Made by a program: the position numbers and the translations under genes. 64,000 nt of DNA from Citromicrobium sp. JLT1363 (GTDB lineage Bacteria > Pseudomonadota > Alphaproteobacteria > Sphingomonadales > Sphingomonadaceae), in NCBI RefSeq assembly GCF_000186705.1, contig NZ_AEUE01000008.1:1-64000 (forward strand), given 5' to 3'. How positions within the stretch are numbered: position 1 is the first letter of the stretch; each line of letters opens with the position of its first letter. The notes beneath the pieces were generated by a model. It searched no databases and was not told the DNA's origin. It saw only the letters and a list, made by a program, of their open reading frames with translations. Below, in pieces: positions 9,278 through 18,618 of this stretch.

Positions 9278-9976
9278 CTAGCTCCCGTCCAGGAGACGGT
9301 AGCCCGAACCCCAGATCGTCTCCAGCGCCGGACTGTCGAAGCCTTCTTCCAGCTTGCGGCGCAGGCGACCTATGTTCACGTCGACCACATTGGTTTGCGG
9401 ATCGAAGGTCATCCCCCACACATCGCGCAGCAGCATGTCCCGCGTGACGGTTTCGCCCGCGTTTTCCATGAAATAGCGGAACAGCTCGAACTCGCGCGGG
9501 CTGAGCGCGAGGTGCCGGTTCTGGCGGAAGGCCGTGCGCGCCTTCACGTGGCATTCGAACGCGCCGTACAGGATCACCGCGCTGTGTTGCTGCCCCGCCG
9601 ACCTGCGGTGCAGGGCCTTGATCCGTGCAAACAGCTCGCCCGCTTCGAACGGCTTGGCCAGATAATCGTCCGCCCCCGCATCCAGCCCTTCGGCCCGGTC
9701 GCTCGTCCGCCCGAGGGCGGAAAGCATCAGGATCGGCGTGCCGACCCCGCTTTCGCGCAGCCGCTGGATGATCGTGACACCGTCGATATCGCCGAGCATG
9801 CGATCGAGGATGATGACGTCGAACGCCTCCATTCCAGCGCGCAGCAGACCGGCGGAGCCGCTCTGCTCGCACACGATCCGCGCCCCGCGCGCCAGCGCCA
9901 GTTCCTGCACCTGTGCGATCGATCTCGCATCGTCCTCCACGTAGAGGAGGCGCAGATTTTCGAGTTCAGCGCCCAT
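9278..9976 (-). CDS. OmpR/PhoB-family response regulator
   Basis: This is the DNA-binding partner of the adjacent kinase. The receiver domain has the acidic pair in LLYVEDDAR, the phospho-acceptor Asp in VIILDRMLGD, the conserved Ser of MLSALG and the Lys of LAKPFE. The winged-helix output domain includes LALSPREFELFRYF, VDVNIGRLRRKLE and a terminal WGSGYRLLDGS. I chose ATG 9976 (MGAELENL) because GGAGG lies just upstream; a longer frame from 10066 adds 30 residues of low-complexity sequence. It is the first gene of the regulator-kinase-lipoprotein-CHAT operon, so it may control its own operon and a periplasmic stress response; the latter is inference. Confidence 0.9.
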   Translation of the reverse strand: MGAELENLRLLYVEDDARSIAQVQELALARGARIVCEQSGSAGLLRAGMEAFDVIILDRMLGDIDGVTIIQRLRESGVGTPILMLSALGRTSDRAEGLDAGADDYLAKPFEAGELFARIKALHRRSAGQQHSAVILYGAFECHVKARTAFRQNRHLALSPREFELFRYFMENAGETVTRDMLLRDVWGMTFDPQTNVVDVNIGRLRRKLEEGFDSPALETIWGSGYRLLDGS

Positions 9977-10049
9977 GCATCCTCCGGCAGCGCCCTGCGA
10001 TGGCATCATGGGTGCCACCGCCGGGCCGTCCGGACAAGCGCCTGCTGCG

Positions 10050-10937
10050 TCAGCCAAGGTCTTCAACCGACACCCAGCCTTTGGTGCCGTAATTGTCCTC
10101 GACCTCGATAAACAGGCCGTCGCGGGTTCCGGTCGGCGTCAGTTCGGTGCCTGCGCGCAGCGAACGGACTTCCTGCGCGGTGGCGCTGGGGGCGGAGCGC
10201 AGGATCGTGTCGATCGCGGTGACGGCGGCGGGCTGTGCCGGCGCGGCGGCGACGGCGGGCTGCATCTTAGGCACCGACCGGATCGTCTCGCCCTGCGCGA
10301 CGACCTCGTTGAAGGCGATGACGAAAGCCTCGACCAGCATCTGCCCCTTCTTGCTGTCGCCATAGCCCGCTGCGGCGGCACCTGCGGTCCAGCCGCCCGC
10401 TCCGCCGAAGCTGATCGAGGATTTCTTCACCTCGCCGCTGCCGGTCACGATGGTGAGGCCGGACGCGGGGCTGAGCAACTTGATGCCTGCGGCCACCCGC
10501 TTCTTCTTGCCGCCGAAGCCACCGAACATGCCCAGCACTGCGCCTGCGACCGGCACCTTGGACAGCACGGCGGACGCCGCGCCGGAGCGGACGAGGCCTT
10601 CCATCGCGGCGGACTTCGCCATCTCGATGGACTGGTCCACTTCCTCGCTGTTGCCCGCCACGACGTTCAGCAGAAAGTCGGCAGGGACGCCGCCAGCGGC
10701 GGTGTGCGGCGTGAAGCAGCCGGACTCCACGGCCAGCGAATTGATCAGTTCGCGCGGAGAGCCGAGGCCGTATTCCGACCAGCCCTGCGTATCGCCGTCG
10801 ACCACCGCGATGGTGCCCATGCTTTCCGCGCAGGTCGCCAGCGTGAGGTCTTCCTGCTTCTTCTTCGCCATCGCCGGAGCAGGCGCGGCCATGGCAAGGG
10901 CCACCGCCGAGGCGGTCAGGATGGATGCGTTCTTCAT
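10050..10937 (-). CDS. Exported SH3-domain protein, middle region CsgG-like
   Basis: This 295-residue protein starts at ATG 10937 with AAGGGAG 6 nt upstream. It has a Sec signal peptide (ILTASAVALAMAAPAPAMA), so it is periplasmic or surface-exposed. The middle contains a Gly/Ala-rich hydrophobic stretch (AVLGMFGGFGGKKK) and a region (GYGDSKKGQMLVEAFVIAFN) that loosely resembles proteins of the CsgG secretion-channel group. That similarity is by eye only. The last 70 residues form a bacterial SH3 domain (LRAGTELTPTG, YGTKGWVSVEDLG). It ends 73 bp before the response-regulator start on the same strand. Function unknown. Confidence 0.7.
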   Translation of the reverse strand: MKNASILTASAVALAMAAPAPAMAKKKQEDLTLATCAESMGTIAVVDGDTQGWSEYGLGSPRELINSLAVESGCFTPHTAAGGVPADFLLNVVAGNSEEVDQSIEMAKSAAMEGLVRSGAASAVLSKVPVAGAVLGMFGGFGGKKKRVAAGIKLLSPASGLTIVTGSGEVKKSSISFGGAGGWTAGAAAAGYGDSKKGQMLVEAFVIAFNEVVAQGETIRSVPKMQPAVAAAPAQPAAVTAIDTILRSAPSATAQEVRSLRAGTELTPTGTRDGLFIEVEDNYGTKGWVSVEDLG

Positions 10938-11206
10938 TGCGAACTCCCTTGTTGCAATCGCGCCCGACCATGCGGCGTCCGCGTCTCGCAGCCCACTGAC
11001 CAAGCCTGTGAGAGAGATGACAATGTCCGTTAGATCGGATCGGGATCGTGCCGTGAGCCTCTTCCGGCGGCGGATTGCCGGGCGCGGCACTGGCCGCATG
11101 CCTGCGGGCGATCTATCGACCAGCCACCGTCACGGATCGACCTACGGCAATGGACCTGTTTGACTGACCTGTTAGCTTCGGGCCCATCTTCAGGGGAATT
11201 CCAACA

Positions 11207-12100
11207 ATGCTCGAACTGGCCAATGTCACCCATGTGTATCCCAACGGCGTACGCGCGCTGGATGACGTGAGTCTGTCGATTCCCAAGGGCATGTTCGGGC
11301 TTCTGGGACCCAATGGTGCGGGCAAGTCGACTCTGATGCGTACCGTGGCCACGCTGCAGACGCCCACTTCGGGCAGCATCCGGTTCGGCGAGATCGACGT
11401 GCTCGAAAATCCTGAGGAACTGCGCAAGCAGCTTGGCTACCTGCCGCAGGATTTCGGCGTCTATCCGCGCGTTTCCGCTTACGATATGCTCGATCACATG
11501 GCTGTCCTGAAGGGCGTGTCCTCTGCCTCGGACCGCAAGGATACGGTCGAGACCCTGCTCAACCAGGTGAACCTGTGGAACGTGCGCAAGAAGGCCATCG
11601 CGGGCTTTTCCGGCGGCATGCGCCAGCGCTTCGGCATCGCGCAGGCGCTGATCGGCAATCCGAACCTGATCATCGTGGACGAACCCACCGCCGGGCTCGA
11701 CCCGGAAGAGCGCAACCGCTTCCTGAACCTGCTGGCCGAGATCGGCGAGAACGTGGTGGTGATCCTGTCGACCCATATCGTGGAGGACGTGGCGGACCTG
11801 TGCCCGCGCATGGCGGTTCTGATCGATGGGAAGATCAGCCTGCAGGGTGCGCCCAGGGACCTGATCGAGAAAGCGCGCGGCACGGTGTGGGCGAAAGCCA
11901 TCGAGCGTTCGGAACTCGACGCAATGCGCCAGAGCCACGAGGTCATTTCCACCCGATTGTTCGCGGGGCAGACGATCGTTCACGTGCTGGCCGAGAGCGC
12001 GCCGGGCGCCGGGTTCGAGCCGGTCGATGGCGGGCTGGAGGATGTCTATTTCTCCACCCTTGCCACCGCGCGCCGCACCACCACCGACATCGCAGCGTAA
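11207..12100 (+). CDS. ABC transporter ATP-binding protein
   Basis: This cytoplasmic ATPase of 297 residues powers the permease encoded next. Walker A is GPNGAGKST (about residue 36), the Q-loop is in LGYLPQDFG, the signature is FSGGMRQR, Walker B with catalytic Glu is LIIVDEPTAGLD, and the switch His is in LSTHIVEDV. The short C-terminal extension is typical of ABC-2-type exporters. It starts at ATG 11207 and ends 12 bp before the permease/peptidase gene. Export of a peptide or a membrane function is likely given the partner, but no substrate can be read from the sequence. Confidence 0.93.
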   Translation: MLELANVTHVYPNGVRALDDVSLSIPKGMFGLLGPNGAGKSTLMRTVATLQTPTSGSIRFGEIDVLENPEELRKQLGYLPQDFGVYPRVSAYDMLDHMAVLKGVSSASDRKDTVETLLNQVNLWNVRKKAIAGFSGGMRQRFGIAQALIGNPNLIIVDEPTAGLDPEERNRFLNLLAEIGENVVVILSTHIVEDVADLCPRMAVLIDGKISLQGAPRDLIEKARGTVWAKAIERSELDAMRQSHEVISTRLFAGQTIVHVLAESAPGAGFEPVDGGLEDVYFSTLATARRTTTDIAA

Positions 12101-12112
12101 GGGGCGGTCAGA

Positions 12113-15100
12113 ATGTTCGGCAAGATTGCTCTGTTCGAGCTGCGCTATCAGCTGCGCAACCCGGTGTTCTGGGTTGCCGCGGTCATCTTCTTCCTGCTGA
12201 CCTACGGCGCGATGGCGAGCGACGACATCACCATCGGCGGCGGCGGCAACGTCAACCTCAACAGCCCCGTCGCCATCGTCACGACGCATCTGGTGCTGAC
12301 GATTTTCTTCATGTTCGTGACCACCGCCTTCGTCGCCAATGTGATCGTGCGCGACGAGGAAAGCGGCTTCGGGCCGCTGATCCGGTCCACCCAGGTCAGC
12401 AAGTTCAGCTATCTTCTCGGGCGGTTTGCCGGGGCCTTCATGGCCGCCGCGCTCGCCTTTCTGGTGGTACCGCTGGGTATCTGGCTCGGCTCGCTGATGC
12501 CCTGGCTCGATCCCGAAACGATCGGTCCCAACCGTTTCGCCTACTATGCGGTCGCCTATTTCGTGTTCGCCCTGCCGTCGGTGTTCATGGTCAGCGCGCT
12601 GTTCTTCGCGGTCGCCACCATGACCCGGTCCATGATGTACACCTATGTGGCCGTGGTCGGCTTCCTGGTGCTGTACATCGTGCTCAACGCGATCATGGGC
12701 AGCCAGCCCGAATACCGCGATCTTGCAAGCTATGTCGAACCCTTCGGGATTGCCGCGTTCGGTAATGCCACCCGCTACTGGACGGCGGCGGAATCCAATT
12801 CGATGATCCCGCCTGTCGACAGCGTCCTGCTGGTCAACCGGGCAATCTGGCTCGGCTTTGCGGTGCTGATGCTGGCGCTCGCCTTCTGGCGCTTCCGCTT
12901 TGCCAGCAAGGCGATCTCCGCGCGCAAGGCACGCAAGGCGGCGAAGAAGGAAGCGAAGCTCGCCCGCAAGGAGCCTGCCGTAGTCGAAACCTTGCCCGAA
13001 CCAACGCCCGACAAGGCCGGGTGGGCGCGGCTCGTCGCGCGCACGAAGTTCGAGATGGGGCAGGTGCTGCGCAGCCCGGCCTTCTTCATCCTGCTGCTGA
13101 TGGGCCTGTTCAATGCCTTCGGTTCATTGTGGTTCGGGAACGAGATCTACGGCACGCCCGCGCGCCCGATCACCTTCTCCATGATCGAGCCGCTGATGGG
13201 CAGCTTCACCATCATCCCGATCATCATCGCGATCTACTACGGCGGTGAGCTGGTCTGGCGGGACCGGGACCGCAAGTTCCACGAGATCGTGGATTCCACC
13301 TCGGTCCCCGGCTGGTCCTACATGGTGCCGAAGACCGTCGCGGTCGCTTTCGTCCTGATCGCCACCCTGCTGATCTCCGTGGTCGCCGCGATCCTGATCC
13401 AGGCGGGGCGCGGCTATACCGATTTCGAGATCGGCAAATACCTTGGCTGGTACGTCCTGCCTCTGTCGGTCGACATGCTGCTGATCGCGATCCTGTCGAT
13501 TTTCGTCCAGGCGCTCAGCCCCAACAAGTACGTCGGCTGGGGCATCATGGTGCTCTATACCGTTGCCACCATCGTGCTGGCGACGATGGGCTTTGACCAT
13601 CCGCTCTATCTCTACGGCAGCACCGGCCAGATGCGTGTGTCGGACATCAACGGTGCGGATGTCGGCTGGGCGACCGGCTGGTGGCTGCGGCTTTACTGGG
13701 GGGCGATCGCGCTGGCATTGGCGGTGCTTGCCCATATGCTGTGGCGCCGTGGGGCGGATGCCGCCCTGCTGCCGCGCCTCAGGCAGATGCCGCGTCGCCT
13801 GGCCTCGCCCGCGGGCGGCATCCTTGCCGCATCCCTGCTGGTCGCTGCCCTCAGCGGCGGGTTTCTCTACTACCAGATGAACGTGCTGAACGAGTACCGC
13901 ACGCAGGACGATGTCGAAGCCGCGCTGGCAGCGTACGAGAAAAAGTACCTCAAGTACGAAACGCTGCCTCAGCCCACCGCGACCGATGTGCGGCTGGCGG
14001 TCGACCTGTACCCCGAGGAAACGCGGATGCAGGCGCGCGGGCGGATCGCCTTCGCCAACAACACCGACGCGCCGATCAAGCAGCTGCACCTTCGCCTGCC
14101 CGATCCGAATGCGGAAATACTCTCGCTGGACGTCGCCGGGGCCACTCTGGCCATGAACGACGAAGAGAATCTCTACCGCATCTATCGCTTCGAGGAACCG
14201 CTGGCACCTGGCGCGACCGGGGAGTTCACCTTCACCACCCGCCGCTGGCAGCAGGGGCTGCGCGCGCAGGGTGACGATACGCGGCTGGTGCGCAACGGCA
14301 CTTTCCTCAACAACAGCGAGTTCATGCCGCAGATCGGGATGGACCGTTCGGGGCTGCTGCAGGATCGTGCGACCCGCCGCAAATACGGCCTGCCGTCGGA
14401 ACTGCGCCAAGCGAAGCTGGAAGACGAAAGTGCGCGCAACCGCAACTATGTCGGCAATGCGCCGTGGGTCACGTCCGATATTACCGTTTCGACGGTGGCC
14501 GGCCAGACGCCGATCGCGCCGGGCGATCGCGTTGCGGACGAGGTTGAGGGCGACCGGCGCGTGGCGCGCTTCGTGGCGGAGCAGCCGATCCTCGGCTTCT
14601 TCTCCATCCAGTCGGCAGACTACGAAGTCGCGCGGCGCGAACACAACGGGACGACGCTGGAAATCTATCACCACCCGACCCACGACTTCAACGTGGAGCG
14701 GATGCTCGACGCGATGGAATCGAGCCTGGACTACTACGAAGCCAATTTCGGCCCGTACCAGTTCGATTACGCCCGCATCATCGAATTCCCGGGCTATGCC
14801 AGCTTTGCGCAGGCCTTTGCCGGGACGATCCCGTTTTCCGAAAGGATCGGCTTCATCGCCGATAATGGCGATGCGGAAGCGATCGACTACGTCACCTATG
14901 TCACCGCGCACGAGCTGGGCCACCAGTACTGGGCGCACCAGCTGATCAGCGCGGACCAGCAGGGCGGCACCATGCTGGTGGAAACCATGGCCCAGTATTC
15001 CGCGCTGATGGTGATGAAGGACCTGTATGGCGAGGATAACATCCGCCGCTTCCTCAAGTATGAACTGGACAATTACCTGAGCGCCCGCGGCAGCGAGGCG

Positions 15101-15697
15101 ATCGAGGAACTGCCGCTGGAGCGGGTCGAGAACCAGGGCTACATCCATTACCGCAAGGGCGCGGTGGCGATGTATCTGCTGCAGGATCGGCTGGGCGAGG
15201 ATCGCGTCAATGCGATGCTTTCGGACTTGCTGGAGCGCTACAGGTTCAAGGGTGCGCCCTTCGCCAATTCGCGCGATCTGGTCGGCGGGTTCGCCTCGCT
15301 CGCCCGCAACGAGCGAGAGCGCGACCTGGTGGAGGATCTGCTGCGCCGGATCACGCTCTACGATCTGAAGGCCGAAGAAGCGGTCGTCCGCGAACTGGAC
15401 GATGGCCGGTTCGAAACCGAGATCGAGATCGAGGCCGACAAGTTCTACGCCGACGGCAAGGGTGAAGAGCGCAAGGCCATGCTCGACGACGTAATCGAAA
15501 TCGGCCTGTTCACCGAAAAGCCGGGGCTGGGTGCCTTCGATGCAGACGACGTCATCCAGCTGCGCCGCTATCCCGTACGGTCGGGCGCGCAGACCATTCG
15601 CATCGTCACCGAGAGGCGGCCCGCTTTCGCCGGGATCGATCCCTACAACAAATATATCGACCGCGATTCGGACGATAATATCGTTGCGACTGAGTAG
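12113..15697 (+). CDS. ABC-2-type permease fused to M1-family aminopeptidase
   Basis: The 1194-residue protein joins two functions. Residues 1-600 contain two blocks of about six membrane helices each (from VFWVAAVIFFLLTYGA and from FFILLLMGLFNAF), an ABC-2 permease arrangement with a Lys/Ala-rich cytoplasmic linker between them. After a last helix (GGILAASLLVAALSGGFLYY) comes an M1 metallopeptidase: an N-terminal beta domain, then the zinc site HELGH at about residue 933 with the third ligand Glu in MLVETMAQ, 18 residues beyond the second His. The peptidase therefore faces the periplasm. It partners the ATPase immediately upstream. The fusion suggests coupled membrane transport and peptide trimming, but the substrate is unknown. 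Confidence 0.9.
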   Translation: MFGKIALFELRYQLRNPVFWVAAVIFFLLTYGAMASDDITIGGGGNVNLNSPVAIVTTHLVLTIFFMFVTTAFVANVIVRDEESGFGPLIRSTQVSKFSYLLGRFAGAFMAAALAFLVVPLGIWLGSLMPWLDPETIGPNRFAYYAVAYFVFALPSVFMVSALFFAVATMTRSMMYTYVAVVGFLVLYIVLNAIMGSQPEYRDLASYVEPFGIAAFGNATRYWTAAESNSMIPPVDSVLLVNRAIWLGFAVLMLALAFWRFRFASKAISARKARKAAKKEAKLARKEPAVVETLPEPTPDKAGWARLVARTKFEMGQVLRSPAFFILLLMGLFNAFGSLWFGNEIYGTPARPITFSMIEPLMGSFTIIPIIIAIYYGGELVWRDRDRKFHEIVDSTSVPGWSYMVPKTVAVAFVLIATLLISVVAAILIQAGRGYTDFEIGKYLGWYVLPLSVDMLLIAILSIFVQALSPNKYVGWGIMVLYTVATIVLATMGFDHPLYLYGSTGQMRVSDINGADVGWATGWWLRLYWGAIALALAVLAHMLWRRGADAALLPRLRQMPRRLASPAGGILAASLLVAALSGGFLYYQMNVLNEYRTQDDVEAALAAYEKKYLKYETLPQPTATDVRLAVDLYPEETRMQARGRIAFANNTDAPIKQLHLRLPDPNAEILSLDVAGATLAMNDEENLYRIYRFEEPLAPGATGEFTFTTRRWQQGLRAQGDDTRLVRNGTFLNNSEFMPQIGMDRSGLLQDRATRRKYGLPSELRQAKLEDESARNRNYVGNAPWVTSDITVSTVAGQTPIAPGDRVADEVEGDRRVARFVAEQPILGFFSIQSADYEVARREHNGTTLEIYHHPTHDFNVERMLDAMESSLDYYEANFGPYQFDYARIIEFPGYASFAQAFAGTIPFSERIGFIADNGDAEAIDYVTYVTAHELGHQYWAHQLISADQQGGTMLVETMAQYSALMVMKDLYGEDNIRRFLKYELDNYLSARGSEAIEELPLERVENQGYIHYRKGAVAMYLLQDRLGEDRVNAMLSDLLERYRFKGAPFANSRDLVGGFASLARNERERDLVEDLLRRITLYDLKAEEAVVRELDDGRFETEIEIEADKFYADGKGEERKAMLDDVIEIGLFTEKPGLGAFDADDVIQLRRYPVRSGAQTIRIVTERRPAFAGIDPYNKYIDRDSDDNIVATE

Positions 15698-15700
15698 CCT

Positions 15701-15718
15701 GGCCGCATTCGTGCGGCC
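15701..15718 (+). terminator. Short perfect hairpin after the permease/peptidase gene
   Basis: GGCCGCA-TTCG-TGCGGCC forms a 7-bp perfect stem with a tetraloop, starting 3 bp after the stop at 15697. There is no T-tract after it, so factor-independent termination is uncertain; it could instead stabilise the mRNA end. Confidence 0.4.
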
Positions 15719-15807
15719 CGGTTCCCATTGCACGGCGCTATCGGGTTATTGACGCGGGACCTTCGCACTTGCGAGATCGTTCCTGTTTCGAAAACCAGGG
15801 AGTGAAC

Positions 15808-18600
15808 GTGAGCGCCAAAGCCAATCTGACGAGTCTAGACGGTCTTACCGAGCGGTTGCAGGCGCTGCACCGCCGAACGCAGGAGACCCCGCTGTTCAAT
15901 CCCGTGTTCCAGCTCTCCCACGAGCTGTCGCGCGGGCTGGAGAGTGGTGAGCTGACGCTGGAAGGGCTTTCCGGTCTGGTCGACGAGCTGGTCGACCGCT
16001 CGCTGGGGTCACGCGCCGCGCGCCTGCGGCGCTTGCTGGAGCCCGAGACGCATCGTGCGCGGCTGACCGCGCTGGCCAGCGATCCGGACGGCGATTTCGA
16101 GGCATTCCGCGAGGCATGGTCGCACCCCCGCATGCACGCGGTGTTTACCGCTCACCCCACCTTCCTGCTGACCCCCGCGCAATCGGATGCGGTCGCGCAA
16201 GGCGCGCTGACCGGCGACACGCCCGCGCCCGACAAGGAGGCAGCGGCTCCCGAGATCACGCTGCGTTACGAGCACGAGCGGGCGATGGCTGCGATGGCCA
16301 ATGCGCAGGATGCGCGCGACACCATCGTGGCGGCGGTTCTGCGCACCGCGCAGGACAGGTGGCCCGATCGCTGGCAGGAGCTCGATCCGCTGCCCTTCCG
16401 CTTCGCCACCTGGGTCGGCTACGACATGGACGGGCGTACGGACATTACCTGGTACACGTCCATTGCGTTCAGGCTGGCGGAAAAGGCGCAGCGGCTGGGG
16501 CGGTATGCCGCTTTGCTCGAACGGATCGACGCGAGCCACGAACTGCTCGGCACTCTGCGCGCGGCGCAGGAGCATACGCAGGACATTTCCGATGCCTTCG
16601 CAGGCGATCTTTCCGACCCCGCCGCCCTGACCCAGGCGGCCGACCGGCTGACGCAGGAGCATGACGCGCGATTGCTCTCTCTTGCGCCTCTCATCGAACG
16701 GCTGGAAGGCGATGCCCGCGATGCCGAGCCGGAAAAGGCAGTGGCGCTCCGCACTCTGACAGCGGCGATGCGCGCGGACGGCCTCGGCATGGGGTGGATA
16801 CATTTCCGCGTGAACGCCAAGCAGTTGCACAACGCGATCCGCCGCGAACTCGACGATCCCGAGATCGACCTGTCCAGCCGCGGCGCCATGGCGGCGCTGC
16901 GCGACCTGCTGGACAATGCGCAGCCGCAGCGCGCCAACTTCGCCAGCCTGGCCGTCGAGAGCAGCACCGCCGTGCGCCAGTTCCTGGCGATGACGCAGAT
17001 CCTGAAGCATATCGATGGCGATGCGCCGATCCGCATGCTGGTGGCCGAGTGCGAACAGCCCGCGACCGTGCTCGCCGCGCTCTATTTCGCGCGGCTGTTC
17101 GGTATCGAGGACCGGATCGATGTCTCGCCCCTGTTCGAGACCGAGAGCGCGCTGGAACATGGCGGACGCTTTCTCGACTCGCTTCTCGCCGAGGAGAGCT
17201 ACCGCACCTACGCCCGCAAGCGTGGACGGATCGCCATCCAGACCGGCTTTTCCGATGCAGGCCGCTTCGTCGGCCAGGTTCCCGCCAGCCTGGCGATCGA
17301 GCGGCTGCAGGGCCGCATGGCCGAGGCGATGGCCGCCAATGATCTGACCGATGTGGCGGCGCTGGTGTTCGACACGCATGGCGAGGGGATGGGACGCGGC
17401 GCGCACCCGTCCAGCTTCGCGGACCGGCTCGAATGGCCGCTCAGCCCGTGGGCGCGGCGCCGCTTCGCGCGGGCCGGGATCAGGCTGGAGGCCGAAGCGA
17501 GTTTCCAGGGCGGGGACGGCTACCTGTTCTTCGCCGGGCCGGAACTGGCGCTGTCCACCCTCACGCAGATCGCGGCGCTGACGCCCAAGCTTGCGGACGC
17601 GGACGTGCCGGTCGATCCCTTCTACCGCCGCACGGACCTGAGCCTCGATTTCTACCGCGCGATCAAGGAGCATCAGCGCGACCACCTGGAAAGCCGCACC
17701 TATTCGCGCGCGATCACCAGCTTCGGTCTGGGCCTGCTCAGCCAGACCGGTAGCCGCAAGTCGCGCCGCCAGTCCGACATCAATGCCGAACGCGAGATGA
17801 GCCTGCGGCAGATCCGTGCGATCCCGCACAACGCGATCCTCCAGCAGCTCGGCTATCCGGTGAACATCATCGCCGGGATCGGGAGCGCGTCCGACGGCAC
17901 CTACGAAGATATCGCCGCGCTGCTGGCGGAAAGCCCGCGCGGGCGACAAATCATGCGGCTGGCCCGCGCATCCGACGCGCTTGCCAGCATCAAGACGGTC
18001 GCGGCGCATGGCGAGCTGTTCAATTCGGCCTACTGGGCAAGCCGCACCTATCGCGGGGCGGAGAGCCACCTGGCGCGATCGTGCGAGGCTTTGGCCGAAT
18101 ACCTGATCGGTGACGACCGGACGGGCGTGTTCCGCCGGCTTGCCTCGCGCCTGCGGGTCGATGCGCTCAAGTTCCATCGCCTGCTGGACCTGATGGAAGA
18201 GGAAGCGACCGACGCCGATGACCGGACCGAGCGAGAGAGTGTCCGCCGCACTATCGGCGCGCTGCAGGCGCTGCGCCTCGCGCTGTTGCAGCACATGTTC
18301 CTGAAGGTCGTCTCAGTCCCGGCGTTCAGCCGCGCGAACGACATCAGCCGGACCGACGTGCTGGAAATGGTCTTTTCGCTGCGGGTGGACGATGCGCTGG
18401 CGCAGCTGCGCCGCGCCTATCCTACGGAGATCGCACGCAAGAGCGACTTCCCCGTGGCCGAGGCGGGCGACTACCCGCAAGGGGAAGGGGATGGCTATGC
18501 GGCGATCCGGCGCGAGTACATCGAACCGATCGAACAGGCCTACGATCTGTGTCTTCGCATCTCGACCGCTATCGCCAACCAGTTCGGCGCGCATGGCTGA
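15808..18600 (+). CDS. Phosphoenolpyruvate carboxylase-like protein, strongly divergent
   Basis: The 930-residue protein follows the length and motif order of PEP carboxylase, which makes oxaloacetate from PEP and bicarbonate, but key motifs are altered. FTAHPT (about residue 116) keeps the catalytic-His motif although the usual following Glu is Phe. VGYDMDGRTDIT stands where canonical enzymes have a GGDRDGNP-type string. QTGFSDAGRFVG replaces the SDSNKDGG-type loop, and GEGMGRGAHPSS replaces the GRGGSVGRGGGP-type loop, keeping one GRG. The C-terminus ends NQFGAHG rather than the usual NTG. I chose GTG 15808 because AGGGA lies 6 nt upstream; TTG 15769 is a longer alternative. It may be an active divergent PEPC or a repurposed relative. 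It appears monocistronic. Confidence 0.75.
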   Translation: MSAKANLTSLDGLTERLQALHRRTQETPLFNPVFQLSHELSRGLESGELTLEGLSGLVDELVDRSLGSRAARLRRLLEPETHRARLTALASDPDGDFEAFREAWSHPRMHAVFTAHPTFLLTPAQSDAVAQGALTGDTPAPDKEAAAPEITLRYEHERAMAAMANAQDARDTIVAAVLRTAQDRWPDRWQELDPLPFRFATWVGYDMDGRTDITWYTSIAFRLAEKAQRLGRYAALLERIDASHELLGTLRAAQEHTQDISDAFAGDLSDPAALTQAADRLTQEHDARLLSLAPLIERLEGDARDAEPEKAVALRTLTAAMRADGLGMGWIHFRVNAKQLHNAIRRELDDPEIDLSSRGAMAALRDLLDNAQPQRANFASLAVESSTAVRQFLAMTQILKHIDGDAPIRMLVAECEQPATVLAALYFARLFGIEDRIDVSPLFETESALEHGGRFLDSLLAEESYRTYARKRGRIAIQTGFSDAGRFVGQVPASLAIERLQGRMAEAMAANDLTDVAALVFDTHGEGMGRGAHPSSFADRLEWPLSPWARRRFARAGIRLEAEASFQGGDGYLFFAGPELALSTLTQIAALTPKLADADVPVDPFYRRTDLSLDFYRAIKEHQRDHLESRTYSRAITSFGLGLLSQTGSRKSRRQSDINAEREMSLRQIRAIPHNAILQQLGYPVNIIAGIGSASDGTYEDIAALLAESPRGRQIMRLARASDALASIKTVAAHGELFNSAYWASRTYRGAESHLARSCEALAEYLIGDDRTGVFRRLASRLRVDALKFHRLLDLMEEEATDADDRTERESVRRTIGALQALRLALLQHMFLKVVSVPAFSRANDISRTDVLEMVFSLRVDDALAQLRRAYPTEIARKSDFPVAEAGDYPQGEGDGYAAIRREYIEPIEQAYDLCLRISTAIANQFGAHG

Positions 18601-18618
18601 ACACGCCTGCGCCGGGCT

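Noticed and set aside
13124-15733. Long minus-strand frame opposite the permease/peptidase gene
   Set aside because: High-GC antisense shadow; the plus strand holds complete ABC-2 and M1 motifs.
16009-18294. Long minus-strand frame opposite the PEPC-like gene
   Set aside because: Same cause: Arg/Ala/Gly-rich composition, no domains.
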